Shown here one piece after another: positions 50,732 to 60,186 of a stretch of 64,000 nucleotides of DNA. The notes below the pieces were generated by a model. The model did not search any database. It was given only the letters and a program-made list of their open reading frames with translations, and was not told where the DNA came from. The translations under genes were made by a program, and so were the position numbers. Within the stretch, counting starts at the first letter, position 1; the number at the start of each line of letters is the position of its first letter. Location: assembly GCA_003132205.1 (NCBI GenBank), contig PKWY01000027.1:1-64000 (forward strand), read 5' to 3'. Origin of the DNA: Acidimicrobiaceae bacterium. Lineage in GTDB: Bacteria > Actinomycetota > Acidimicrobiia > Acidimicrobiales > RAAP-2.

Positions 50732-51397
50732 CTAGCGAAGAGCGACTGCGAGGGCCCAGAAGTGCAGGCCGGCGCCCAGCAGGGTGAAGGCGTGGAACAG
50801 CTCGTGGTAGCCAAAGACCCGTGGCGAGAGTTTCGGGCGCTTGGCGCCGTAGAAGACGGCTCCGACCGAGTACGCGAGGCCTCCGGCGACGACGAGTGAG
50901 AAGCAGAGCGTCCCGCCGCCCCGGTAGATCTGGGGCATCACCGTCACGGCGGCCCATCCCACCACCAGGTAGGGAAGGGTATTGACCCACTTCGGGGTGT
51001 CGAGGGCGAGTTGGCGGATTGCGATGCCGATGGCGGCACCCGAACCAATGATGATCATCAGCACCAGTCGGACGTTGCCGTGCATGGTCAGCCCGGCGAT
51101 GCCGAGGTAGCTTCCAGTGATGGCGAGAAAGATCGTCGAGTGGTCGGCCCTCTTCCACGCACGGCGCTTCGATGGCGACCAGTTCACCCGATGGAACAAG
51201 GCGCTGGTGAGCATCATCGAGGCGACACCCACGATGTAGCAAAGCACCCAGCCCACCTGGGCCCACGTTTGGGCGCGCGCGATCAGGATCGGCGAGCACG
51301 CGAGCAGGACCACGACGCCGCCGACGTGAAGCCATCCGCGCAGGATGGGTTTGACGAGCGGAGCCGATGCCTCTGAAGCGGACATGCGATCACTCAT
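50732..51397 (-). CDS. hemolysin III/YqfA-like membrane protein (PAQR superfamily)
   Basis: A 221-residue seven-span membrane protein, ATG 51397. Family motifs: SALFHRVNW, RADHSTIFLAITGSY with the metal-binding Asp/His, and FGYHELFHAFTLLGAGLHF near the end, giving the His zinc site of the PAQR/HlyIII fold. Despite the name its physiological role is probably ceramidase-like or membrane energy sensing, not haemolysis. Its stop is adjacent to the phosphatase stop (no gap). Confidence 0.88.
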   Translation of the reverse strand: MSDRMSASEASAPLVKPILRGWLHVGGVVVLLACSPILIARAQTWAQVGWVLCYIVGVASMMLTSALFHRVNWSPSKRRAWKRADHSTIFLAITGSYLGIAGLTMHGNVRLVLMIIIGSGAAIGIAIRQLALDTPKWVNTLPYLVVGWAAVTVMPQIYRGGGTLCFSLVVAGGLAYSVGAVFYGAKRPKLSPRVFGYHELFHAFTLLGAGLHFWALAVALR

Positions 51398-51454
51398 GAC
51401 CCCACCCTAGGTTCATTGATACTGGGTCTTGAAAAGTCCCACGGGAACAACGAG

Positions 51455-51488
51455 GCCCGTCTGTTCTGTATAAACGGAACAGACGGGC
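51455..51488. promoter_or_regulatory. perfect 12-bp inverted repeat with a -10-like box in its loop
   Basis: GCCCGTCTGTTC (51455-51466) and GAACAGACGGGC (51477-51488) flank TGTATAAACG. The loop contains TATAAA, a good -10 box, so a dimeric repressor on the arms would cover the promoter of the downstream aldo/keto reductase. The size fits a TetR-type operator. No regulator is encoded beside it. A terminator is less likely as there is no T-tract. Confidence 0.55.
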
Positions 51489-51608
51489 TCGCGATGTTTG
51501 GCCCCCCCAGCCAATAGATATGAAATTAGTTCGCATTCCAACCACTACTCTGTCTCCATAAGCCAGCAAACAAAGGTTTGTGAGCAACTTCACAAAGAAG
51601 GAGACAGC

Positions 51609-52592
51609 ATGGAGCGTCGATTACTGGGTCAAGGATTGGAAGTCTCAGCGCAGGGTCTCGGGTGCATGGGCATGAGCGAGTTCTACGGAGAGGGCGACGA
51701 CACCGAGTCGATCGCCACGATCCACGAGGCGCTCGACAGCGGAGTGAACTTTCTCGACACCGCCGACATGTACGGTCCCTTCAAGAACGAGCTGCTCGTC
51801 GGCGAGGCGATCAAGGGTCGCCGGGGCGAGGTCGTGCTCGCCACCAAGTTCGGCAACCAGCGCGGTGGGGACGGTTCGTACCTGGGCATCAATGGCAAGC
51901 CCGAGTACGTGCTGAAGTCGTGCGACGACTCGCTTCGCCGCCTCAACGTCGACTACATCGACCTCTACTACCAGCACCGCGTGGACCGCACGGTGCCCAT
52001 CGAAGAGACGTGGGGCGCCATGAAGTCGCTCGTGGAGGCGGGCAAGGTCCGCCACCTCGGGATCTCGGAAGCTTCGTCGGCGACGATCGAGAGGGCCCAC
52101 GCGGTCCATCCGGTCACGGCGCTGCAGAGCGAGTACTCCCTTTGGACGAGGGACCCCGAGGACGGGGTGCTCGACACGTGCCGTCGCCTGGGCATTGGCT
52201 TTGTCGCCTACAGCCCGCTCGGACGGGGCTTTCTCACCAACGAGTCGGCCAACCGCGACGGCGTCGACGAGAAGGACTTTCGCACCCACCACCCGCGCTT
52301 CATCGGCGAGGCGCGCGAGAAGAACCTGCAGCTGCTCGCCAAACTCGAGGCCATCGCCGCCGAGAAGGGAGCGAGCGTCGCCCAGTTAGCCCTCGCGTGG
52401 GTGTTGTCACGCGGCAGTGACGTGGTGCCGATTCCGGGAACGAAGCGTCGCAAGTGGCTTCGCGAGAATATCGCCGCGAGCAACGTGGTCCTGAGCGGCG
52501 AGGATTGCGCCACCCTCGAAGCGGCGGTACCGCGCGAAGCCGTCGTCGGCGACCGTTACCAGGAGCGTGCCATGGGTGCGCTCAACGGGTAG
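51609..52592 (+). CDS. aldo/keto reductase
   Basis: A 327-residue NADPH-dependent barrel enzyme, ATG 51609 behind GAAGGAGAC. Catalytic residues are in LDTADMYG (Asp, Tyr), VLATKFGNQ (Lys) and [14 protein letters not shown] (His). Start [19 protein letters not shown] is typical of the AKR13/YajO-like subgroup, which reduces aldehydes. The cofactor end is [18 protein letters not shown]. The upstream inverted repeat implies inducible control. Ends 11 bases into the convergent CydC-like gene. Confidence 0.9.
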   Translation: MERRLLGQGLEVSAQGLGCMGMSEFYGEGDDTESIATIHEALDSGVNFLDTADMYGPFKNELLVGEAIKGRRGEVVLATKFGNQRGGDGSYLGINGKPEYVLKSCDDSLRRLNVDYIDLYYQHRVDRTVPIEETWGAMKSLVEAGKVRHLGISEASSATIERAHAVHPVTALQSEYSLWTRDPEDGVLDTCRRLGIGFVAYSPLGRGFLTNESANRDGVDEKDFRTHHPRFIGEAREKNLQLLAKLEAIAAEKGASVAQLALAWVLSRGSDVVPIPGTKRRKWLRENIAASNVVLSGEDCATLEAAVPREAVVGDRYQERAMGALNG

Positions 52593-54183
52593 TCCGGCGA
52601 AGAACCATTCCGGAGAGTTCGAGCACCTCGTCGCACCACGACACCACCTGAGGGTCGTGTGTGGCGACGACGACTGACGCGTTGGTTGAATCCAGCAGGG
52701 CCAACACCCTGGCCGTCTCGTGCGCACCGAGACCGCTCGTTGGTTCGTCCAGGATGATGATCGCGGGATTCGTGACGATGGCCCTCGCGATGGCCACCCG
52801 TTGGCGCTCGCCGCGCGAAAGCTCGTCGAAGCGTGACGTGGCATCCGTCACTATTCCGAGCGCCGCTAAGTCGCTCGGAACCTCGCGTTCGCTGGCGCGA
52901 CCCAATCGGACAACGTCATCGACGTAGCCCCTCGTGAGCCCCGGTTCGCTCACGACGTAGGCGAGCCTCGCGCGCAGGTCGCGCTCGTCGATCTCGCGAA
53001 GCGGCACGCCGCCAATCGTGATGGAGCCAGAGTGGACTGCGTCGAGCCCGCTCATGGCACGGAGCAAGGTCGACTTTCCCGATCCCGAGGCGCCCGTCAC
53101 GGCGATTCGACGCCCCGGCGCGATCGCGAAGGAGGCGTCATCGACCAGTACCGACCCGTCTTCCAATATCTCCACGTGATTACCACGGAGAGTGGCGTCA
53201 ACCGGCCATTCACTGGATGCGGTGAAGGGGCTTTCTTCGAGATCTTCCAGACGTTCGCCCGACGCGCTCACCGAGACCGCCGTGTCTATTGATCCGCGGA
53301 TGACGGCGAGCGACTCCGCGGTCGAGACTGCCAAGAGGGCGACGACGACGAGCCACGTGGGCGAAGTTGAGGGATGCGCGGCCCATAAGGTCAGGACCGC
53401 GATCAGCGAACCCAGCAGGGGGACGCCGCTCGTGATCCGGCGGGCACGCCGCACCAGATCCTCGCCCTCTTGCACCGCGCCTCGAACAACTTCGAGGCGC
53501 GACTCGGCAAACTCCTCGCAACTGAGAAGGGTGAGTTCGGGTGTCGTCGCGCTGAGCTCCACCAGCGCCGCCTGATAGGAACCCCTGGCGCGGCGAAGAT
53601 ATCGGTCGGCCCTGACGAGGGGCCCGAAGTTGGCGAACAGAATGAGCGTCGAGGCGAGTTGAATAAGGAACAGGAGCGTCGCGAACGCTCCCCAGTGACC
53701 GCGCGGGGGAAGGAGCCCGATGACGACGTCGCCGAGGATCATTGTCACGCTGGTGTTCAAGACCGGCAACGCGAAGCGCAGCCAAAGGTCCTGGAGCTCG
53801 TCGGTGTCGCGTAGCGACCGCTCGAGGAGGTCTCCCGCGGCGTGGGTCCGCCACCTCGAATAGTCCCACCGGCCAACGGTCGCTACCAGCCAGCGCCGCC
53901 ATCGGGTCACGGCCTCGAAACCCAGCCGGTGGGCGCTCAGACGCTCGCTGAAGCGAAGAGGCGAGCGAAGGAAGGCGAGCGCTTCGATGACAATGAGCAC
54001 GCCCGCGACCGCCCGAAGTCCCGGTCGGTTCGCGCTTTCGACGAGAAGGCCCACTGCGCCCACCAGAAGACCGACGTTGGCGGTGCTCGCCACGGTGCCG
54101 GCGAGGATAGCGCGAAGGAGCCGGGCGCGTGGGGGCTGGGCCCGCCGCAGCCAGCGCAGCATTCGCTGAAGGTCAGCGCCCAT
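52582..54183 (-). CDS. CydC-like ABC exporter half-transporter
   Basis: A 533-residue fused membrane-ATPase protein, start at ATG 54183 overlapping the CydD-like stop (11 bases); a longer frame to 54303 is unlikely. Six helices span about residues 20-300. The ATPase (about 330-530) has intact sites: Walker [12 protein letters not shown], signature [19 protein letters not shown], Walker [13 protein letters not shown] with catalytic Glu, H-loop [10 protein letters not shown]. It pairs with the next gene as a heterodimer. CydDC exports cysteine or glutathione for cytochrome bd assembly, but no cydAB is nearby, so another thiol or small molecule is possible. Confidence 0.82.
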   Translation of the reverse strand: MGADLQRMLRWLRRAQPPRARLLRAILAGTVASTANVGLLVGAVGLLVESANRPGLRAVAGVLIVIEALAFLRSPLRFSERLSAHRLGFEAVTRWRRWLVATVGRWDYSRWRTHAAGDLLERSLRDTDELQDLWLRFALPVLNTSVTMILGDVVIGLLPPRGHWGAFATLLFLIQLASTLILFANFGPLVRADRYLRRARGSYQAALVELSATTPELTLLSCEEFAESRLEVVRGAVQEGEDLVRRARRITSGVPLLGSLIAVLTLWAAHPSTSPTWLVVVALLAVSTAESLAVIRGSIDTAVSVSASGERLEDLEESPFTASSEWPVDATLRGNHVEILEDGSVLVDDASFAIAPGRRIAVTGASGSGKSTLLRAMSGLDAVHSGSITIGGVPLREIDERDLRARLAYVVSEPGLTRGYVDDVVRLGRASEREVPSDLAALGIVTDATSRFDELSRGERQRVAIARAIVTNPAIIILDEPTSGLGAHETARVLALLDSTNASVVVATHDPQVVSWCDEVLELSGMVLRRTTR

Positions 54184-55678
54184 GAGCCAGCTCGATGTGC
54201 TGCGTGGGTGAAACCAGGAGGGGCGCATCAACCGTCGCCTCGACAATCGCGACGCGTTCCTCGCGCTCCAGGCGTTGCCGGACCTTGTCGCGCGTCGCCT
54301 CATCCATCACTCCGGCGATGTCGTCCAGTACGAGGACGTCAACTCCGCCGATCAGGCTTCGAGCCAGCGCCAGTCGAACCCGCTCTCCGCTGCTCAGTCC
54401 GCGCCCGTCAGCGAGAAGCATCGCATCGAGATCATGAAACCGTGGCGCGTCAAGCCCTAATTCGTCGAGGAGGGTTACCACTGAATCCCTCGAGACCTCA
54501 CGACCCAGTGCCAGGTTGTCCCATAACGACCCCGACAGGAGGGAGCTCTCGACGCTCACGTAGCCAATGATGCCGACGGCGTGCTCGGCGTCTCCCAGCC
54601 GCGGAGGGCGCCATCCGACGAGGGTCTCCAGCAGCGTGGTCTTGCCGCAACCCGAAGGGCCGGTCACGAGCAATCGGTCGCCAGGACCGACTTGGAAACT
54701 CACCGCCTGGTCGCACGCTTCGGTAATGAGATCTTTCGCGCTGAAGAGCGGTCCACCCTTCACCGCGTTCTGAGGGCCGGCGTTGTCCTGAAGAAGAGCC
54801 GTTGATTTCGTAGCGTTCTCGCGGCGGTGAAACTCCGAGCCGAACCTTCGAATGCTGACGAAGATGTCGCTGGTGACGAGCACGGCGATGAGGGCGTGCT
54901 CGAGCTGCACGTGGCCGTCGAGCAGCGAGAAGCCGACCACCATGGCAACGAGACCAATGCTCACCCCGCTCAGGAACTCGGTGACGAGCGATGACTCCAG
55001 CGCGACGCGGATTGCCCGCATGGCAATCGAGTTCTCGGAGTTCGAGATCGCGGCGATCTCGTCGGCCCCGTAGTTGACCGCACCTAGTGCGCGTAGCTCC
55101 GGGGCGTGGTCCAGCAGTTCCAACTGGCGGCCTTCAAGCAGTGTTCGACGTTCTTGAAACTCGGCCGCGAGTACCTCGCTGCGCTTGCCGGCGCGCTGGT
55201 AGAGGGGTACCGCGAGGGCCATCAGGCCAACGGTGATCAGCGTGCTGAGCCAGCCGACCGACCAAAACACGAGGATGAGGCCCAGTGGGCTGAGACGGGC
55301 GCTGGTCGCGAGCAACTCCAGGGAAGGACCGTCAGCGGCGTGTTCTATCGCGAGCGCGACATCCCCGCGGCCGCGTTCGCCCTCCAAGCGCGGCATCCTC
55401 ATGAGACTCACCGTGCGGCTGCGCCATTGGAGCTTGATGCTGCGAGAGGCGTGTGCGCTCCATTCGCCAAGGGCCGACGACAGCAGCCAACGGGCGACGA
55501 GAACGGTTGCGAGGACCATGAGGCCCGACGCGAAAGATCGGTGAGCGATGTCGGTGAGCCCCACCGCCAAGAGCATCGCCAAACCCAGCGACATCACGAC
55601 GTTGAGAGCCCCAAGAAGCCGTGCCGAAGTGCGAAAAGGGGCTTCTGCTGAAGTCGTTGACGTTACAGAGGCCACCAT
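54173..55678 (-). CDS. CydD-like ABC exporter half-transporter with degenerate ATP site
   Basis: A 501-residue partner of the CydC-like protein, ATG 55678. Membrane region at about 15-300, ATPase at about 310-490. Walker A VTGPSGCGKTT and signature GLSSGERVRLALAR are normal. Walker B reads VLVLDDIAGVMD, with Asp in place of the catalytic Glu, and the switch His region, VAIVEATVDAPL, has no His. The heterodimer therefore has one active and one degenerate ATP site, as known for several heterodimeric exporters. First gene of the pair; cotranscribed. Confidence 0.82.
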   Translation of the reverse strand: MVASVTSTTSAEAPFRTSARLLGALNVVMSLGLAMLLAVGLTDIAHRSFASGLMVLATVLVARWLLSSALGEWSAHASRSIKLQWRSRTVSLMRMPRLEGERGRGDVALAIEHAADGPSLELLATSARLSPLGLILVFWSVGWLSTLITVGLMALAVPLYQRAGKRSEVLAAEFQERRTLLEGRQLELLDHAPELRALGAVNYGADEIAAISNSENSIAMRAIRVALESSLVTEFLSGVSIGLVAMVVGFSLLDGHVQLEHALIAVLVTSDIFVSIRRFGSEFHRRENATKSTALLQDNAGPQNAVKGGPLFSAKDLITEACDQAVSFQVGPGDRLLVTGPSGCGKTTLLETLVGWRPPRLGDAEHAVGIIGYVSVESSLLSGSLWDNLALGREVSRDSVVTLLDELGLDAPRFHDLDAMLLADGRGLSSGERVRLALARSLIGGVDVLVLDDIAGVMDEATRDKVRQRLEREERVAIVEATVDAPLLVSPTQHIELAHGR

Positions 55679-55703
55679 GCAAATCTAACGAGCCCAGCGT
55701 GGA

Positions 55704-57398
55704 CTAGAGAATGTCGTCGCGGTGCGCCAGTTCCTTGGCGGGGCCGTTCAGCCAGTCGCGCAGCGCTTTCGTGGCCCGACAGTCATCCTCGTTGTACTCG
55801 AGTATTCGAAGGCGAGACGCCAAGTCGACCTCAGAATCATCGCCAACGGCCACCTCGTACCACAGCATCGACGCCTCGCCGCTCGGATTCGCGTCGCGCC
55901 AGCGAAAGCCACTCGCCATCGCCAACTGCTTCAGCCCGAGCGGTCCCTCGGTCTGGATCTGGCGCTGCGCGAGCTCGTGCAGATCAATCCACTGCGCCGG
56001 GGAGGCGTTGCGGAACGCGTTGAGGTCTGTTCGTGACGGGCCTCCCTCGACGGGGAGCTCGACTGCCCGGTTCATCGCGCCATCCTCTGCCTGGGCCCAA
56101 AAGCAATAGGCCGCGAGGGTCCGCCCTTGGCGCTCGCAGAGGGCACGCAGCCCGGTGAACCAACTCCAGAATTCGCTGAAGATCCTGGATTCGGCCTCAC
56201 CGGACAACTCCCCCCACTCAACGAAGGCCCGGTAGCCCGCCTCGACCCCGTCCACGTGACGATTCACGCTCACGCTGGCGCCCCAGAGGTACGTCGCGTC
56301 GTCGTAGCTCTCCATGTCGATATCGACCTCGATGTCGGCCGTCGGGCACCCCATCAGCGTCGGATCAACAATGCGCAGTGAACTCGAGCGCTCGTGGGCG
56401 CGGGCACGGTAGATGAGGTCGTCGAGTTTGTCGATAACCCGCCCTAGATGGTCCTCGCGTTGAAACTCCTCGCGCGGGGCGAGCGCCTTGCCGCGTGCGG
56501 ACCTGGCGCGAAAGGGATCCAGCCGTGCCAGCTGGGCTCGGGTGTCGACCCCATGCTCGTGGAGCATGATCTGTTGCCCCACGCTGGTGAACCTCGTGAG
56601 CGAGACGTCGTCGATCTCCTCGAGCTGGGCTTCGCAGTGGGCGGCGTAGGGGCAATCCAGGCACTCCCGGTGCCAGTAGGGCGACGTGGGGAAATCGCCG
56701 CCCGCCTCGCTCCAGCGGTCGTGGGCTTCGAGGATCAGGAGCCGTTCGGCGTAAAGCCGGTCGTAGGCCGCCAAGTTGAAACGCGGATAGTTGTCGCTCG
56801 CAAGGTCGAACCACCACACGCGGCGGTGCCGGTCGACCATCGCCGCGCGGCCGGCGGGATCACCGTGGCCGAGCGCCTGAAGGACGCGGGTGGCGTGGGC
56901 GAGGGCGATGCCGTTTCGTATTACGGTCAGGGTGGACCTCGGCCCGAATCCGTCGGTGAACGAAGCGTCGGACGGCAGTAGACGGGCGATCGAGCCCTCG
57001 AGCAGGCGACGGGTGGTGGCCGCCTCGATAATCTCGTTCTTCTTGATGATGATTGGCGCGTAGATGAACCTCCCATCCGAGCGTCCGACGCGCACCAGCG
57101 CGTGCACCGATGAACGCCGACGTCCCTCGACGTCGTTCGCGAGCCGCGGACGCAGGATGAGTTCGGCTCCTTCGTCGAGCAGCGACATCGTCTCGTTGGG
57201 GTTGGCCGGCGCGACGGCGTTCGGGTGCTTCTCTCGAATCTCGGCGATGGTGTGGAGTCGATGCTCTTCGGCGTCGCGTCGCCGCTTCTCCATTTCTCCC
57301 GAGACCGCAGGGCGGACGAAGTCGAACGGCTGGCCCCGGTTGAGTGCGACCCGATGAACGCAGGCGAGGATTTCGTCGCTGCGAAGTAGATCTGCCAC
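55704..57398 (-). CDS. TM0106-family RecB-like nuclease with RNase H-like domain
   Basis: A 564-residue protein, ATG 57398. The N-terminal half has PD-(D/E)XK/RecB-type segments (PIIIKKNEIIEA after an upstream acidic region, and a cysteine cluster YWHRECLDCPYAAHCEAQLE likely an Fe-S site), and the C-terminal half an RNase H-like exonuclease domain with acidic residues in DIEVDIDMESY and ILEYNEDDCRATKALRDWL. This fused organisation marks the TM0106 family, a putative DNA repair or processing nuclease of unknown pathway. It is upstream of nothing obvious; rnpB lies beyond its start. Catalytic residues assigned by pattern only. Confidence 0.85.
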   Translation of the reverse strand: MADLLRSDEILACVHRVALNRGQPFDFVRPAVSGEMEKRRRDAEEHRLHTIAEIREKHPNAVAPANPNETMSLLDEGAELILRPRLANDVEGRRRSSVHALVRVGRSDGRFIYAPIIIKKNEIIEAATTRRLLEGSIARLLPSDASFTDGFGPRSTLTVIRNGIALAHATRVLQALGHGDPAGRAAMVDRHRRVWWFDLASDNYPRFNLAAYDRLYAERLLILEAHDRWSEAGGDFPTSPYWHRECLDCPYAAHCEAQLEEIDDVSLTRFTSVGQQIMLHEHGVDTRAQLARLDPFRARSARGKALAPREEFQREDHLGRVIDKLDDLIYRARAHERSSSLRIVDPTLMGCPTADIEVDIDMESYDDATYLWGASVSVNRHVDGVEAGYRAFVEWGELSGEAESRIFSEFWSWFTGLRALCERQGRTLAAYCFWAQAEDGAMNRAVELPVEGGPSRTDLNAFRNASPAQWIDLHELAQRQIQTEGPLGLKQLAMASGFRWRDANPSGEASMLWYEVAVGDDSEVDLASRLRILEYNEDDCRATKALRDWLNGPAKELAHRDDIL

Positions 57399-57547
57399 GC
57401 ACGAAGCCTACGAGCCGGCCGGACCCTCGCGGCGCCAACTGCCCCAACTGCGCGTACGCGTCGCCGAGCACCGCCAATCCAAGCGGGCTTCCGACTCAAT
57501 CACCAGTCGGGCCCTTCGACCCAGACCGGGCCTTGCGGGGAGAAAGG

Positions 57548-57919
<372 letters not shown>

Positions 57920-57995
57920 ATTGATAATTCTGACACACGCGCCCATTGATGACAAGAGACGTTTGAGGGTCACCATCGGGCGATAGCCTCGCGAC

Positions 57996-59270
57996 GTGAC
58001 TCTTGACGACACTTCGAGTGACGAGACAATTCTTGAAGTTGGCCAGTTCTATGAACTTCTGACCGCTCAGCTCGAGTCAGCGTTCGGTCGTCGCCATCCT
58101 CGCTGGGTGCGCGGGGAGATCGCGAAGGTCTACGAGAAGGTGCATCTCTACGTCGATCTCGTTGATGCGGGTTCCGCGTCATCGGACTCCAAGCGGCCGG
58201 TACTCAACGCGCACTGCTGGGGTTCGCAGTGGAATCCATTGAAGAAGAAGCTGGCCGCCGACGGCGTTACTCTGAAACCGGGAACCATCGTCAATTTCTT
58301 TGGCTACGTCGATGTCTATGCGCCCCAGGGCCGGATTGGCTTCACCGTCACCGCAATCGATGTGGAAGGCCTCTTGGGTGACGTGGCCCGGCGACGACAG
58401 GAGCTGGTCGCCCGCCTGCTTAGCGAAGGACTGCTGGAAGCCAACAAGCGACGCGTGCTTTCGCCGGTGCCACTGCGCGTGGGCCTCGTGGCGAGTCCCG
58501 GTACCGAGGGCTGCAGCGACTTCACGGGTCAACTCTTGAATTCGGGCTACGGATTCGAAATAACACTGGTCAAGACCGCGGTCCAGGGCGAGGCGGCCCC
58601 GCCCCAGATCGTCAGCGCCATCGAGACCCTCGACGAGCACGGCGTTGACATCATCTGTCTCGTGCGGGGCGGCGGTTCCAAGGGGGACCTCGCGTGCTTC
58701 GATGACGAGCGGGTGGCGCGCGCGATCGCCAACGCATCGACTCCGGTCTTCACCGGCATCGGCCACACCGGGGACGAGTCGATCGCGGACATGGTCGCCC
58801 ACACGCGGGCCATCACGCCGACCAAACTTGGCGAGGAGATTGCGAGCATCGTCGCCCAGTGGGATCAGCGCTACGTTCGCCTGCCCGCCCAGAAGGTGTT
58901 GAACGCCACCGAGGCCATCCTCGACGAGGCGACCGAGTACGTCGCCGAACGGCGGCGCACCATGATCTTCGCGGTGCGCGACCGTCTGCGTTCAGAGGAA
59001 CGCCATCTCGGCACCACCCGTCAGCGGCTCTGGCTCCAGAGCACGCACCTGCTCAACTCGGCGGCCCAGATGCTGCAGAGCAACCGCCAACTCCTCGGGG
59101 CCTACGATCCGAAGAAGCGCCTGGCGCAGGGATGGTCGATCGTGACGGGCGAAGACGGGGGCGTGGTGCGGGCGCTGAAGGACGTACGAATGGGCGAGGT
59201 CGTCCGCGTGCTCGTGAGCGACGGAGCATTCGAATCAACGGTGACAGCAATGGACGGAGCAACATCATGA
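57996..59270 (+). CDS. xseA: exodeoxyribonuclease VII large subunit
   Basis: A 424-residue nuclease subunit, GTG 57996. N-terminal OB fold (VRGEIAKVYEKVHLYVDLVD, about 1-100) followed by the catalytic domain with VGLVASPGTEGCSDF, IICLVRGGGSKGDL and TGIGHTGDESIAD, and a coiled-coil C-terminal region ending YDPKKRLAQGWSIVT. It forms exonuclease VII with XseB and degrades single-stranded DNA in repair. Coupled to xseB by a 4-base overlap. Length is standard. Confidence 0.95.
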   Translation: MTLDDTSSDETILEVGQFYELLTAQLESAFGRRHPRWVRGEIAKVYEKVHLYVDLVDAGSASSDSKRPVLNAHCWGSQWNPLKKKLAADGVTLKPGTIVNFFGYVDVYAPQGRIGFTVTAIDVEGLLGDVARRRQELVARLLSEGLLEANKRRVLSPVPLRVGLVASPGTEGCSDFTGQLLNSGYGFEITLVKTAVQGEAAPPQIVSAIETLDEHGVDIICLVRGGGSKGDLACFDDERVARAIANASTPVFTGIGHTGDESIADMVAHTRAITPTKLGEEIASIVAQWDQRYVRLPAQKVLNATEAILDEATEYVAERRRTMIFAVRDRLRSEERHLGTTRQRLWLQSTHLLNSAAQMLQSNRQLLGAYDPKKRLAQGWSIVTGEDGGVVRALKDVRMGEVVRVLVSDGAFESTVTAMDGATS

Positions 59271-59476
59271 CAATTGGCGACTGGAACGAGGCGGCCAGCG
59301 AGCTGAACGCCATAGTGGCGTCCTTCGACGAGGGCGAAGTGTCGGTCGACGACCTCTTTGTCAAGCTCGAGCGGGCGACGCAGATCATCGAATCCCTGGA
59401 GGCGAGGCTCGACGCGACCAAGGCCAAGGTGGAAGAGCTCGCGCCTCGGATCGCGCGCGTCGCCGAGGAACAATGA
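59267..59476 (+). CDS. xseB: exodeoxyribonuclease VII small subunit
   Basis: A 69-residue helical protein, ATG 59267 overlapping the xseA stop. The family-typical helical hairpin shows in ASELNAIVASFDEGEVSVDD and LFVKLERATQIIESLEARL. XseB protein coats the large subunit and is needed for complex formation. Overlaps the MBL hydrolase by 4 bases. Confidence 0.92.
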   Translation: MTIGDWNEAASELNAIVASFDEGEVSVDDLFVKLERATQIIESLEARLDATKAKVEELAPRIARVAEEQ

Positions 59477-60186
59477 GCGACCGCTTCTACTTCCGCCAAC
59501 TGCTCGCTGGTCGCGACTTCGCGATCGGCGACAACATGGCACGACAGATGGTCAACTTCGTGTACGTGATCGGCGACCGCGAGACTGGTGAGGCCGTTCT
59601 CGTGGACCCGGCATACCGGCCCCGCGAGCTCGTCGAGCTCGTCGAGGCCGACGGGTTGAGGCTCACCGGGGCGATCGCCACGCACTACCACTTCGATCAC
59701 ATCGGCGGCAGCTTCATGGGTCACGACGTCGAGGGCATCCGCGAGCTGCTGGAGGTTGCTGACGTGCCGGTGCACGTGCAGGCCGAAGAAGTGGAATGGG
59801 TGACGCGCTCGACCGGGGTAGGGGCCGACACACTCGTCGCGCACCAATCGGGAGACCACGTTCGCGTCGGCGGACTTGACGTCACGCTGATCCATACGCC
59901 AGGCCACACCCCGGGCAGTCAGTGCTTGTTGGCGGGTGGTCGCCTGCTCAGCGGCGACACCCTCTTCCTCGAAGGCTGCGGGCGGACCGATCTGCCGGGC
60001 TCGGACCCCGCGGAAATGTACCGGACGCTCACCCAGCGCCTGAGCGCGGTGAGCGACGACACCGTCCTGTTCCCCGGCCACATGTACTCGCCCGATCCCA
60101 GCGCGCGAATGGGCGACGTGCGCGAACACAACTACGTGCTGGCGCCTTCATCGGCCGAACAGTGGCTCGCGATGTTCGGTTCATGA
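59473..60186 (+). CDS. metallo-beta-lactamase-fold hydrolase (glyoxalase II/persulfide dioxygenase-like)
   Basis: A 237-residue enzyme, ATG 59473. Metal motifs: THYHFDHIGGSF (HxHxDH), IHTPGHTPGSQCLL (His), LLSGDTLFLEGCGRTDLPGS (Asp) and LFPGHMY (His). The GCGRTDLPG loop resembles glyoxalase II and persulfide dioxygenases. It follows xseB and precedes a ferredoxin-reductase-like flavoprotein, all overlapping by 4 bases, so sulfur or aldehyde detoxification with linked redox is possible. Confidence 0.9.
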   Translation: MSDRFYFRQLLAGRDFAIGDNMARQMVNFVYVIGDRETGEAVLVDPAYRPRELVELVEADGLRLTGAIATHYHFDHIGGSFMGHDVEGIRELLEVADVPVHVQAEEVEWVTRSTGVGADTLVAHQSGDHVRVGGLDVTLIHTPGHTPGSQCLLAGGRLLSGDTLFLEGCGRTDLPGSDPAEMYRTLTQRLSAVSDDTVLFPGHMYSPDPSARMGDVREHNYVLAPSSAEQWLAMFGS

